NCBI GenBank assembly: GCA_963930645.1
Contig: OZ005659.1
Coordinates: 160,301,534-160,365,533, forward strand
Direction of reading: 5' to 3'
DNA from: Salticus scenicus
Taxonomy: Eukaryota > Arthropoda > Arachnida > Araneae > Salticidae
DNA length: 64,000 nucleotides
The translations under genes and the position numbers were made by a program. Below the pieces are notes generated by a model that was given only the letters and a program-made list of their open reading frames with translations, did not search any database and was not told the DNA's origin. Positions 45,529-56,950 of the stretch are shown one piece after another; the stretch's first letter is position 1; each line of letters begins with the position of its first letter.

Positions 45529-47062
45529 TCTATATTAATAAAATCAGACTTTTGTCTGTAAATTTGTCGGAATCAAAACATTTTGCGGTATCTTCACGTT
45601 TTACACCCCATGAAAGCCGAAAATGACTTCAGAAAGTTTTGCCTGTGTGTGTGTGTGTGTGTCATCGTGTCCGAATGTCGCTTTTTTTGTCCGGGCATCA
45701 CCTGAGAACGGCTGGACGGAATTCAACGGCGCTTGGCAGGAAATTCAAGATTTCAACTTTTCCCCCCCAGGGGGTAAAAGACTAAAACACGTTTGTTCGG
45801 GCATCACTCGAGAACGGCTGGACGGAATTTAACGGCGCTTGGCAGAAACTTAGATCTTCACCCAACATGAAATTATATCTATAGAAATTTTCAAAATTAT
45901 GATTAGTGTTTAAATTGTGGGTAAAAAACGCCTGCGCATGCGCCATAAATATTTTTTCACTAAAATGCTTTGAATGGAAAAATAAAATATAAAAATAATT
46001 TTTTAAGTTAAAGACTTTTGCATTTGCGTGATTCGCACTACAAATTATGAAAAGATTGAAATGAAGTGTTGCCATCTAAGTTTCATACTTTAGTTAATTT
46101 TAAAAAATCTAATTGTCGTATCGAAAAACTGTTTACACCCCAGGATTCAGAAAAATCACCTCTTTCATTTGGTACTGAATTTGTAATGATAAGTCTGATA
46201 TTTCTAATTTATTTTTCCCTTTATCCGTTTTTCCGTTGCCACTTAAATTTCATACTTTAGTTATTTTTTAAAAATCTAATTGTCGCATCGAAAAACTGCT
46301 TGAACCCCTTGATTCAGCAAAATCGCCCCTTTCATTCGGTATCAAATTTATAAATATAGGTCTGATATTTCTAATTTATTTTACCCTTTTTCCGTTTTCA
46401 ACCCAGATTCGATATGGAACAGCTTTAGTATTGGATCCCTTTGGCAAAATTTGAAATTCGGCACCGAAGTAGCTCGGACGTTTCTCGCCAAGATCTTTAA
46501 TTGCACAATTGAGATAGCCAATTCAGTTCATCGCAAAAATGGCTTAAAATATTTAAAGTCATCAAAGGGTTCCGATACTTAAGCTGTGCTTTTTGTATTT
46601 ATTTATTTATAATACTGTCTATTAAAGACTTCTGTGGTCACGAAATTTGGTGCGTAAATTGTTTGTATGCATCCGGCACTTATTGTAACTGCATTTCACG
46701 AAATTCGAAATCCCCCCCCCCCTTCTCGAGTCGGAGGGCAATAAACATGTGTAAAAACATGTTTTTCCGTTAGAATTCGCTTTGAATTATCTTAGAATGG
46801 CGAATTTTGGTGTGTGGATATTGATTAAGTATACGCATTATGTACATTAGTGGGATTTTGCAAAACTTCGAACTCACCCGCTGAAGGTGGGGAAGTAAGA
46901 AGTGGGTAAGTTGTGCCGAAGACAGTGGGGACCCAGACTCCTCATATTGGGAGCGAGAAAACCTCTACCAATAACAGCGAGAACTTAGTTTATTAATAAA
47001 GATATGGCATTTGGACAACTCATTTAAGTTTAATGTCCAGCGAAGCGGGCAAAGCCTGCTAG
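45529..47062 (+). mobile_element. non-autonomous Helitron
   Basis: Starts A|TCTATATTAATAAAATCAG and ends GCGGGCAAAGCCTGCTAG|T. This gives the TC...CTAG termini, an A/T host dinucleotide and a 3' hairpin (GCGGGC/GCCTGC, one wobble). It shares its 3' word with the minus-strand Helitron at 7229-8216 and has a (TG)n tract near the 5' end. The interior holds two tandem duplications: about 106 bp at 45687-45860 (the second copy, diverged, starts at about 45793) and 167 bp at 46068-46401. No coding sequence found. Confidence 0.75.
46068..46401. repeat. 167-bp tandem duplication inside the Helitron
   Basis: Both units begin GTTGCCA and include TTTCATACTTTAGTTA and ATCTAATTGTCG; the second unit starts at 46235. 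It is a moderately diverged internal duplication. Confidence 0.85.
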
Positions 47063-47159
47063 TACTAAATAAAAGGAAAATAGTAAATATTCTATCATAA
47101 TTTTAAGTTAAATTTGTTTTTAAATGTCTAAATAAAGTACCTGATATAAGATACTAATA

Positions 47160-47890
47160 TGTTGCAACGGAAGAGGTTTTTTGCTGAATTTACATGTTTT
47201 GAGCTTTCTTTGCGTTTCAATTAACTGAAATTGGCTACATATTTTTAAAAAAAGTTTCTTTATTGCTAGCTTTTGTGGGTATAAGAAGCAAGTAGAAGAT
47301 ACGTAAAAAGTTTTGATTTCCGGTTTTCGATGAATTTACACGTTTTGAGATTTCCTTGCATTTTAATTAAGTGAAATTGACTACTTATTTTTATTTTTTA
47401 AGAAGTGGAGTTATTATTCTTTCCTCTGCATATATAAGTAGAAAATATAAGATTCAGAAATGTTTTAGATTTTCGGTTTTCGATTAAGTTACACGTTTTG
47501 AAATTTCCCGAACTCAATTCGACCATTTTTGAAAAATATCTTTTTTTTTTTTTGTTCAAACACTGTACTTTATGAACCAATCGAATTTATTTAACAGAAT
47601 TTGGCACTTGGTTGGACCTTGGTTTGACATGGTACCGATTAGCTTTTGGCCTGTATCACCAACGAGGGGCGTTTTCACGTTGCGATTTTCTCTCCTTTCA
47701 GGAAAGGCTAACATGTACAGAGAGAAATAGTTATATTAAGTAAAACTCTGCTGATTCAGTTAGAGTGAATATCGGCAAACAATTGCCGCAGCTGTGTTGC
47801 ATTTGCATTCCATTTAGAACAAGGCAATAACTTTGCTTTGCCTCGCTTTGCAAAAAAAATGGTCGAGTTTCGACCACTGGGCGATACTAG
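47160..47890 (+). mobile_element. Helitron-type segment with a second 3' terminus
   Basis: Ends in a 7-bp hairpin TGGTCGA-GTT-TCGACCA (47860-47876), then ten bases, then CTAG|T (47887-47890). This is a textbook Helitron 3' end, of a different family from the element ending at 47062. Upstream are three tandem units of about 150 bp, each with GAATTTACACGTTTTGAG or a variant (about 47186, 47332, 47486). I could not find its 5' TC terminus, so it may be 5'-truncated. Confidence 0.6.
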
Positions 47891-48309
47891 TATGTAAGTA
47901 ATTGATCAATAAATGGATTTTCGTACATAAAATTGAGCTTTTGTGTATCTTTTAATAAATGATTGAAGGTACACTACCAACTTTTATTTTCTTTTTTTTT
48001 TTTTTTTTTTAATAAAATTGATATAATTTTAATAAAATTTTGGAATAAATATAATGTTGTATATAACACCATACAGTATTTAAAAAAAAGCTATTTGTAT
48101 TTAGTTTTGGCGAATAATTACAAAATTAAAATGGGAAATTCAAAATTGGTCCCAGGTATCCCACCTTCCCTTATAGATTGCGATTTGGGAAATATCCAGT
48201 AATTCAGCACTCAGTTATTACTTATTTTCTCTAAATCAGATGACTCTTTTAATACTGGACTGGTTGAGTCGGGACTTGCGCAGAGGCTTCCATGGTCTTA
48301 AGAAATGTG
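47891..48309. other. AT-rich noncoding stretch
   Basis: No gene seen; a T run of about 23 lies at about 47988-48010. It ends with TGTG (48306-48309), the left target-site duplication of the following LTR. Confidence 0.6.
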
Positions 48310-48894
48310 TGTGAGGTAAAGCAATGTTAGCGTAATGCTACAAATGAAATTCGCACTTTACGAATAACACGTGAATGTGCAGAGTTTAGGATTCAGATGA
48401 TTAATGGAGTTAGTTCTTATGATAAACGAAACTGTAATTTGCGATATGCTAATATTTTGGAAAGTGATTTATGTAAAAGGAGAAGAAAGATTGTTTTGGA
48501 GAGCGGCTTAGAGGGAAGTAGAAAGGAGGTAGCCGCTTAGGAAGTAGAGAGGAGAGAAGCTGCTTAGAGTAGGATAGTAGAAGATAGTTAGTCGAGTAGT
48601 ATAGTGGCGTAGGGAATCCTCCCACTAACGAAAGATAAATATAGTCGTGAGAAGTAACGACGTTAGTTGAAGCAGTTGAGATTAATTAGGGTTAATTGTT
48701 TATAGTTAGAGTATTTATGAAGGCTGCCCCTTTAAGTTTATAAAGGTATTGAATGTGATTATAGTCCAACGCCCACCTTTTCATTAAGCTCTAAATAAAA
48801 GCTCTTTGATTTATTTTATATATCTGACTTTGTCGTTACTTCATAATTTAATTAAGTTAATCTTAGATTGAGCTATGGCGTCTAATTCCTCACA
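48310..48894 (+). mobile_element. solo LTR (unidentified gypsy-type family)
   Basis: Begins TGTGAGG and ends CCTCACA (TG...CA with a 7-bp inverted terminus). It is flanked by TGTG at 48306-48309 and 48895-48898. It contains a TATAAAGG word at about 48739 and AAATAAAAG at about 48793, in promoter-then-polyA order. A purine-rich block (about 48480-48590) has AGCGGCTTAGAG/AGCCGCTTAGGA/AGCTGCTTAGAG repeats. No internal region is present, so it is most likely the product of LTR-LTR deletion. Confidence 0.7.
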
Positions 48895-48898
48895 TGTG

Positions 48899-49140
48899 GT
48901 TGAAGAATATTTATAAGAATAGATTGTATATACCTCATTTTAATCACACTACAAGGCACTAGATGCTACATGTAGCCGTTTTTGTTTGAAAAAGGATTGT
49001 ATACGGAGTGCTCGCGCTGTTTTCTGCTGGGAATTTTTCAAAATCTTAACGCATGTTATTATTAATTCCTATTTTATTTAAAGAATCTTTTATCAATATT
49101 AGTAAAAATATAAAGAATATGTAAGAAAAATATTTGTTTA

Positions 49141-49171
<31 letters not shown>

Positions 49172-49870
49172 GTAGGGTTCAAACATTATTTTCTACGTCT
49201 ATATACCAGTGATACAATAAAGCACAGTAAAGCACCGTTTATGCGTCTTTTTAGTTAAGTCCCGATTAATTCCTATTCATTTTAATTTTTTTCCGTTTAT
49301 TCGCCGCTCATTATTGGATATACGTCTTTTCTATTTTTCTAAAATTTGAAAAAATTCTGAATCAGTCCTTATTTTTTCGTTTTAATAAGGGAAAATTTTC
49401 CTAGAAACATGTTACATCGAGGAACAGAGGAAAATTTGAAAATCATTATCATAACTAGAACTGAGTGTTGTTCTGTCCTGTTTGTTATTTAAAAACTTAA
49501 AATGTCTTGAAAGCATGGAAAACTTTCATTGAAAGATAAAAATCGGAATTTTAAAAGAAATCGATAAGAGTGTAGGTTTAATGAAAACAGAAATATATAA
49601 TTAACACTCAATATGTATTAATGTAATATTCAAGATATGCAAAATACATTTAGTAGACCAGTCCTGAATTAATGACATGAATTTGTGTATCTACTGGAGT
49701 CATGAATTAATGGCAAGATTTTTTATCACTATTTATAATAAATCATTTTTAATTTAAATATTTTTTAATTTACTTAATTGACTATTATCTACAAATATAA
49801 ATTGTACTATAAAGTAATTTATTAATCACTATCTTAAAAAAACTTTATTAGTTAGTATTTAGACATAAAT

Positions 49871-49905
<35 letters not shown>

Positions 49906-50540
49906 ATTGTACGTTCTATTACTTCAGTCAATTGAAAGACGTATAAATGGTGATTTGCTGTACCACCTTTTCATAAAACCCTTATTAACTACTACAATTA
50001 GGTGTTATTCATAATTTTGATTGCATATATCTTTAAAAAATACTTTTTTAAAACTTTTAAAATATGTTTAAACACTTTTTTCCCTGTTTCATAGTGCGGT
50101 AGATAAACAGTTAACTAATGAGATTTCTATATAAATAATTCATTATATAAAATGCAGTTTTATAATCCTTTAAATACAAGTTGTATGTTGATATGCAAAT
50201 TTTAATTTAAATTATCTTACACACGGCTGAAAAATTGGCTTCAATAATAATTTTCTATACTTTTTAATTATAATTAATTACTAGCATTTCATTTAAAATT
50301 TTTCAAAAGCTGAAACATCTTTTTTCTTTAAAAAGCACATCCATTTTTGTTTTATTTTAATAATTTTTAAAAACCTTGTTATGAATTTTAACAATCACTG
50401 GTTTTTCGCTTATAGTAAAGCATTTTAAGTATACAACCCCTTAAGAAGAGATAAAATGTAAACTACCAATTTTGTTATCAAGATGTCTTATTTAGAATAA
50501 CATTCCGAAAAAAGATAACTTTTATTTACAATTTTGTTTC
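48899..50540. other. AT-rich noncoding stretch
   Basis: No gene seen. T run of about 27 at 49145-49171; (TA)n at 49876-49903. Confidence 0.6.
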
Positions 50541-51160
50541 CAGTAACATTCCCATCAACGAAAATATTGCAACATTTAACGAAAGGAGCCCATTTCGAAT
50601 ATTCCTTACACAACATAAGCAATAGATTAACGTATATACAAATATATCAAAATAAAATAAATAACGATGGAAAGTATTAACAGAAATTTGTATGCGAAAT
50701 TAATTTCTCAGATTTCATTTAGTCTTTATGTCTAAATAAGCTTAATGTTATTCAGATATTTATATGGAAGGGAAATATCTTTGGCTTTTCAGTTGTCTCT
50801 AATCTTTCCAAATGACATTTTGCCTATGAAATGGACTGTAGGAAAACAGCACTTTTGTCTGTATGATGGGAAGCAAATTTCTGCTAATGTCCCTTAAAAT
50901 GCTTAGATACGCTATTTCGAGTACAGCAGTATTTCAGTTCCTTCAATATATTGTATTAAAAGATACGTCTTGCAGATTGAGCTTTAAGGAAATGGATCTT
51001 ATTCTTAGGGTAAATTAATACTTTAAATATGTTACATTAAGTTTTAAAATTGATGTAACAATTCTAAAATCGATTTTTTATGTATGTGTGTGTTTGCGTG
51101 CGTATAAATGCGTGTAAGGAATGTAAAATGAAAAGTAGCAACTTTCAAATTCACCTAAGT
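50541..51160. repeat. dispersed repeat family D, copy 2
   Basis: Same word order as 11203-11545 (TAACATTCCCATCAACG, TATGGAAGGGAAATATCTTT), then extends into a region shared with 55041-55620 (ATGGACTG..., a (TG)n-bearing segment). Class unknown. Confidence 0.65.
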
Positions 51161-51775
51161 CTTTATGGTTAATTAAAAGATTAGTTTTTGGGTAAATTAA
51201 AAGTAAAAATTAAATATTTTAATAACTAAACTTTCTAATACTGTCTAAAACTAACATTTTAAATGCTTTAAATAACGTTTTAAAAACGATATAGGAATTA
51301 TAAAATAGATTTGTGTCTGTGTCTTTTATTTCCGTCTCTTTTTCCACACCGCTTAGTATTTAGAGTACTTTTCTCCAAATTTAATTACGATTAAGTACGA
51401 AAAAAAATATTCTAAAAAATACTGGTGTGCAAAAAAAGGCGAGATTAAAAATTTTAAGGAATATTAATTAGAATGCTGGAAGGTATACTAAAGGCATGTG
51501 GGGAATGTACCATGAAAAGTAACAACTTTCAAATTCATCTAAGCCTTTAGGTATTCTTTTAGAGGTTAATTAAAACCTTTAGCACAAATTTTAATAACTA
51601 AATACTCTGAAACTGTCTAAAAGTAATATCTTAAAGGTTTTAAATAAAGTTTTAAAATCGATATAAGAATTACAAAACCGATTTATATGTTTTAAATAAC
51701 TATGCGTTTGTGTGTGTGTATACGGGTAAGAAAGGTAATATGAAAAATAACAACTTTTAAATTCATCTAACAAGG
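51040..51775. repeat. diverged tandem repeat, about 2.5 units
   Basis: The block AACAACTTTCAAATTCATCTAA and variants recurs at about 51139, 51519 and 51748. Each is preceded by a CGATATAAGAATTAnAAAAn-type word and a short TG-rich tract. Spacing is uneven, about 380 and 230 bp. Confidence 0.6.
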
Positions 51776-51897
51776 AGAGGTCACGACATGGAAAATTCAG
51801 ATCGCGATGAAATTGCGTAAAATTGAAGGTAACAACATATTAAAGCAGTAGTATGCATTAGCCACACAATTTTGATAAAAAAGCCTTTAACGTTTCA

Positions 51898-52129
51898 GCG
51901 ACCCACCAGTGGTCGAGTGGTTCTCCGCTCAAAGCTGGTAGACGTGAGTTGCCGGATTCGATCCCAGGTCGTGCTCATCGGCCTAGCTGTTTGGAGTTTT
52001 CCGTGGTTTTCTAAGAAACTTGCGTAAATACTGTCTATGATCCCTTAGAAAAACCTCCACGGAAGGCACTCCCCCTCAGGCCTAGGACCTAAGAGCAGTT
52101 AATCGGCCTTATTACCAAACACCAACACA
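51898..52129 (+). mobile_element. tRNA-derived SINE, copy 2 (best preserved)
   Basis: A 14-bp target-site duplication, CCTTTAACGTTTCA, at 51884-51897 and 52130-52143 defines the insertion exactly. The head has an A box (AGTGGTCGAGTGGTT, 51908-51922) and a B box (GGATTCGATCC, 51954-51964), so Pol III transcription is expected. The head resembles class II tRNA (Ser/Leu). The 3' end lacks a clear A tail. It shares head and body with the copies at 1427-1666 and 33916-34180. Confidence 0.9.
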
Positions 52130-52253
52130 CCTTTAACGTTTCAATAATGGCTTAAGTACAAGTTATTTCAGCACAGCGTCAACGCTCCAGTTGCATAGTT
52201 GATAGTGTAAACGATTGCAACGCAGAAATCCTTAGTTCGATGCTACCTAAATG

Positions 52254-52255
<2 letters not shown>

Positions 52256-52292
<37 letters not shown>
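52256..52292. repeat. (TA)n microsatellite
   Basis: TA run of about 37 bp. Just upstream (about 52185-52250) is a stretch with weak A-box/B-box resemblance that I do not call a tRNA. Confidence 0.95.
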
Positions 52293-52296
<4 letters not shown>

Positions 52297-52360
52297 AACT
52301 AACTAAACATTTTATTTTTACTTCCCTTTTTAATTAAATTTAAAATTTGAAGATATAATA

Positions 52361-52906
52361 TTGGGTTTTTCGGAAAACAATTTCGTTTTTTCCTTTGAAA
52401 TTGAAAGACGATTTTCTTATAGTGTATAAAACTTTTATTGAATTATATATTTTCCACTTTGTTCTGTTTCTTAGCGATCTCACAAGCTGTTTTTTGGCAG
52501 TTTTCATAAATCAATACTTTAGTTTGTCTTCATTAGCATAAACTGGTTTTCCAGAACATAATGCACCTTCAACGGCAAAATTGCAGGAACAAAATATGGT
52601 AAACCAGTTTTGACACTGGGATTCTTTAAATAAATTTTCTGTATACACATCGTATACGTTTTTCCTTCTTTCAATAGTATTTTTGCCTAAATATGCCGAA
52701 AATGTCGCTTTCGATTTTCTTTATTTGATAGTGCACCAATCAAAACTTATTGAACAGAATAAAACGAACTTCTTCACAAGCAAGCCTTGCTATATCAGCT
52801 GTCACAATATATAATGGTAATGCAGCTTAATTGTGAAGACGGTGTGAAAAAAATACGATTAAGTCCTCTGCTGAGAAAAACGAAATTACTTTTCGAACTA
52901 CCCAAA
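52361..52906 (-). mobile_element. internally deleted mariner element
   Basis: Ends TTGGGTTTTTCGGAAAACAA and, in reverse complement from the right, TTTGGGTAGTTCGAAAAGTA, are imperfect mariner-type TIRs of about 30 bp sharing AATTTCGTTTTT. TA lies at 52359-52360 and 52907-52908. At 546 bp it is less than half the usual 1.3 kb. The minus strand keeps a decayed transposase N-terminus: CQNWFTIFCSCNFAVE, then CSGKPV and NEDKLK, which align with the helix-turn-helix and linker of mariner transposases (QxWFxxFxSGxFxLxD...SGRP). The catalytic domain is missing. Confidence 0.8.
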
Positions 52907-52908
52907 TA

Positions 52909-53024
52909 ATAATAATTATTGAATTTTGGTCAATTAAAAAAGTGTGTATGTTTTATAGATATATTTTTCTATAAAATAAAAAATAAAATTTAGCTTCGTT
53001 TTAATTATAAAATAAAGTAACAAT

Positions 53025-53061
<37 letters not shown>

Positions 53062-53690
53062 CAATCAAAAAATTTTCTTTTCTTTTTTACTTTATTTTAA
53101 AATTAAAACAAAGCTAACATTTATTTTTTAAGTTGAATAAAATTACTAATATTACAATAGAAAAATATTATCTTTAATTCACAAAAGTTCATGAAATTTA
53201 TTTATGAAATTTTCAAAATTTGGGTTTAATTTTCCAAAAAATTAAATTTTGCATTCATCCAGCCTTACAATTTTTCAACCGCAGCTTTAATAGCAAAATA
53301 AATAAATAAATAAAACATAAATAAAAAATATAGAAATAAAAGAAATAAAAAAAGTAGACCAAAAAATAAACAAATAATTAAAATAATTAAAAAATAGTAT
53401 GAAGAGTAAATTAGTTAGCAGATGTACTTAAATCTCCGTTTGACCCTTCTGTCCTCGTTTTAATATGTATATTTTACGTAACCACTTTTAATTTTTTAGT
53501 ATTAGAGAGCAGCTGAAATTTTATTTCATGCACAGAAAGATAAAAACAAGTAACGGTCCAAGAAAAAAGTTTGTTGATTAATATTTAAAATTTAGATTAA
53601 AAGTTGCTGTCGTATATTTTCAAAAATAATTTCCCATAATAATTTAAAAGCATCGGAATATTGTCCTATATATATATATATATATATATA
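52909..53690. other. AT-rich noncoding stretch
   Basis: No gene seen. T run of about 30 at 53032-53061; AAATA-rich tract at about 53290-53400; (TA)n at 53668-53691. Confidence 0.6.
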
Positions 53691-53692
53691 TG

Positions 53693-54175
53693 CCAGAAGT
53701 CTTCCCTTTATAACATAATTTAATAAATCTTAAAATATGGCACATCTGCATTCATTTTGTATTGTTAAATACACGTTCAATAATCGAACTTTTACTATGC
53801 TATCAATAAATTTCACAAAGTAACACATTCGTTGCAGGAGCATTATTCACACGTTATGTGCTTCACTAAAAAAATTATTTTACATAAATCTACAGAATGA
53901 TATTATTTTTTCATCTGCCTTCTTTTTTTAATGACCGGTTCTTATTTAAATGTTAAACACATTACATACTACTAAGAAGGTATTGTAATAGGGTAGCCAA
54001 AGTCACTGGGTGTACCAGAAGTCTATCCTTTATAAGATACATTAATAAATTTTAAAGTAGGGAAGATCTACATTTATTTTGTATTGCTAAATACAGGTAC
54101 AATCATCGAAGTTTTATTATGCTATCAGTAAATTTCAGAATGTAACACATTCTTTGCGGGAGCACTGTGAGCCGA
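53693..54175. repeat. tandem duplication of a transposon end, period 322 bp
   Basis: ACCAGAAGTCT...CCTTTATAA... occurs at 53693 and 54015. About 150 bp of matching sequence follows each (TTTTGTATTGYTAAATACA, then ATGCTATCARTAAATTTCA). The second copy runs into the transposase fragment at 54103-54318. Confidence 0.75.
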
Positions 54176-54500
54176 TAATCCAATTCAGATCCCGTTTTAG
54201 ACAGAATTATATGAGGTATAGATGGAATGGCTTCAATTATCCTGCAGTTTAATGCCACGATGTCTTCCAGATTTGAAGTGTGCACTTTGTCCGAAAGAAA
54301 AACCCAATGAGCAGACAAGAGAGGCGAATTTGTAGAACTGTAGCGGCCTGTTCATCTTCGTTAAAAGGTTTTGTGCTCCCAGATACTATCGTCGAATTTT
54401 CAATTGGTCTATCTGTTCAAAAATCACTTCAGTAATTCATCCAGTTACGGGACTACAAATAAGTGGAGCAATTACACATAGACATCTTCTGTAATCGTCT
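54103..54500 (-). pseudogene. Tc1/mariner-superfamily transposase C-terminal fragment
   Basis: On the minus strand 71 codons are open from 54318. The order WVFLSDKVHTSNLED, then an IIEAIPSIP word and SELDYRL, matches the C-terminus of DDE transposases of the Tc1/mariner type (W-x-FLK-x-x-V-Y..., IxxIP..., RLxxC). Upstream on the minus strand (54319-54500) an APP word and further fragments follow in shifted frames. It is a relic with no catalytic triad visible. Confidence 0.5.
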
Positions 54501-54712
54501 TTTCACAGAAAAAAAAGGGAACCTATGATTTTATTTTAACGGACACAGAATTATTGATGTCTGGAACAAAAACCCTAATTAATGGTCTTTTATTATTTAA
54601 CAAACAGAACACGTGTACCTGCAATACAGTTGATGTACTAATAGTTTTTAACCAGGGTGAAACTTCTTAAACACTGTGTATTCTCTCCTGGGATGTCATG
54701 AATAAAATATCA
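54501..54712. other. noncoding stretch
   Basis: Nothing recognised. Confidence 0.5.
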
Positions 54713-54718
54713 GTCTCT

Positions 54719-54857
54719 CAGGGATGGAACACCAGCGCAAAACTCATACCACTATCAATATAAAACAATTTTCTACTTCTTAAATCAACAATATTACAAG
54801 TAGAGAAATTTCTCAAACAAATACCGGTATGAATTCTGCTCCCGTGTTCCATCCCTG
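54719..54857. mobile_element. 139-bp hAT-like MITE
   Basis: CAGGGATGGAACAC and the exact reverse complement at the right end; the pairing extends imperfectly to CATACC/GGTATG and, inside, TTTTCTACTT/AAGTAGAGAA, so the whole folds into a hairpin. The CAGGGATG start is hAT-like. Flanks GTCTCT (54713-54718) and GTCTCC (54858-54863) look like a decayed target-site duplication; hAT normally makes 8 bp, so the superfamily is tentative. Confidence 0.7.
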
Positions 54858-55040
54858 GTCTCCTTAAAACGATTCTACATCATTTTCAACAAAATATTTT
54901 AGTGAAGAAATATAAAGCATTTTAGTAACTTTTTAATCTAAATTACATTATACCTGTTAGTAATTTTTTAAACTTAGATATAATGTTACCGATTCACATT
55001 ATTACCTGGATGTCTTCTTTTTAAAAATTTTAGGAAGAAA

Positions 55041-55620
55041 TACAACATTTAGTTTCAATTTTATTCCTTGAAACATTTTCATCAACGATAGTATCAGCAA
55101 CACAATCTGAATAATTTCTACACAACATAAACAATGCATTAATATATGCAAATCTTGAAATGAAATAAATAAGGACGCAGTGTAACAATAAAAAATTTTA
55201 TGCGCAATTAATTCCTCAGATTTCATTTAGTCTTTACCATGTTTAATGATATTGAGATGTTTTTATGGTATGTGTATATCTTCAGTTCCTCAGAGTCTTT
55301 AATCAGTTCAAAAAGCATTTTTCAAATAAAATGGACTGCAATAAAACCCCGCTTTTTTCTGTATGGTTTGAAATATATTTCTGCAAATGTTGCATAAAAT
55401 GTTTAGCTGGGGTGTTTCAAATAAAAGAATACTTTATTTTGTTTAATGCATTTAAAATTTTCATCTCACAGTGAATTTAAAAAGAAATGTATTTCATTAT
55501 TAAAATAAATTAATATTTTGCTTATTTCAAAGAACAATTATAAAATAGATATCAAAATACTATGTATGTGTGTGCGTGTAAAGAATCAAACATTAAAATT
55601 AACAAAGTTTAAAACATTCA
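55041..55620. repeat. dispersed repeat family D, copy 3
   Basis: Diverged copy of 50541-51160. Shared words in order: ACATTTTCATCAACGA, CACAACATAA, TCCTCAGATTTCATTTAGTC, AAAATGGACTGCA, then a GTGTGTGCGTG tract and AATTAACAAAGTTTAAA. Class unknown. Confidence 0.6.
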
Positions 55621-56837
55621 ACCAGGAAGAATTTTTACACTTGATGTCGTTTGCTTGAGTTTTAATCATTAAAATACCTTTCGACACTAGATTTTTTTTA
55701 TGTGTGTTATTACATTTATAAGGGGTTATTACATTATTATAAGTTATTACATTTATTACTTTAAAATTAAATTGTGAAATTTTAAAAATTGCATTCTAAA
55801 AAACGGTTTGTTGTGTTGAACTTCACTTTCACGGGATTCGGCTACATATAATTTATTAAACAAGTATAAAATTATATTTTTAATTAAGTATAAAAAATGT
55901 AGTAACTTAACTGGGTTATACAGACCTTCGGAGACTAGTTAAAATCTTTCTTTTATAGTTCCACAACATACTGTAGTTTGTAACAACATAGGTATTTGAA
56001 AAAATGTTCAGTATGGACTTTTCTGACAATTTCACACATTCTGAAGAAATTGAAAATTACAAAATGAATCTCTGCAGGTTAGTCACTTTATTTATTTGCT
56101 AATTTTTTAGTCTTTATAGACATTAACTCAAAAATAAATCATCCTAAAGAATTTGGATCAGTTTTGAGATATTACTTATGTACTTGGCAAGAATCCTATT
56201 GGTGATTAATATTCTAATTTGAAAACTCAGAAATTACCCGCGAAGTAGGATTTTCTTAAAAAACATAGAGTTAAACTTACATAGAGTAATGTATTACCAT
56301 ACTAATAAAATTTATGTGAGCCAACAATAAAACAACTGTTTTCTTCTTTAGGCTCTTTGCAGTCCAAACATTTTACATTAAATCTTAGCCAAAATTTCCT
56401 TTTGCTTAAAAAAATTAATACCACTTTCTTCAACAAAAAATCTCTAAGTCATTAATACTTTATTTAACACATTGTGAAATTCTGCTTTGGAGGCACTAGT
56501 TTCATATGATTATAATCATCCTATTAACAGACGTCTACCCAAGACGGGCTTTCGACTCAATTTTCTTTTTTAACCTTTTATTTGACCTTTTCTGATTCTC
56601 AGTTTTATTCTGTCCTGACTTTTATATCTATTTTTATATTTAATTATATTGAAAAAGAAAAATTCATAAAATGCTTTCTGAAAAAAGCAAATACATATTA
56701 TCTATCCCAAGAATTTCATTTAATGTCGTAATGTTATCTTTAGAATTTCTTATTTTTAGAAAATTGTGTTTCCATTTCTTATGAGCTAAATCTTTTTTTT
56801 TTTTTTTTTTTTTTTTCTACTATTTCCAGTTTACTAT
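55621..56837. other. AT-rich stretch with one exon-like segment
   Basis: No gene established. T run of about 26 at 56790-56815. Confidence 0.5.
56004..56077 (+). other. putative coding exon with splice donor
   Basis: ATG opens 24 codons of balanced composition (start MFSMDFSDNFTHSEEIENYK) and reaches CAG followed by GTTAGT, an acceptable 5' splice donor, in phase 2. There is no known motif and no partner exon was found downstream. The codon content looks more protein-like than the surrounding frames. Low confidence. Confidence 0.2.
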
Positions 56838-56914
56838 ATGTATTGTTGTTGAATTCCGTTTTATTATCATTATTATTATTATTCTCTTGCTAGCAGACTA
56901 TACAATTTCTGTTT

Positions 56915-56950
<36 letters not shown>

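Noticed and set aside
45623..45832. 69-codon frame with CVCVCV start
   Set aside because: Produced by the (TG)n tract and the tandem repeat inside the Helitron.
49215..49330. CAGTAAAGCACCGTTTATGCG resembling a pogo/Tigger-type terminus
   Set aside because: Only one end is visible, with no matching inverted end or transposase nearby.
52180..52250. tRNA-like stretch with GCATAGTTGATAG and TTAGTTCGATGCT
   Set aside because: The A and B box resemblance is loose, the arms do not pair into a cloverleaf, and it sits between a SINE duplication and a (TA)n run.
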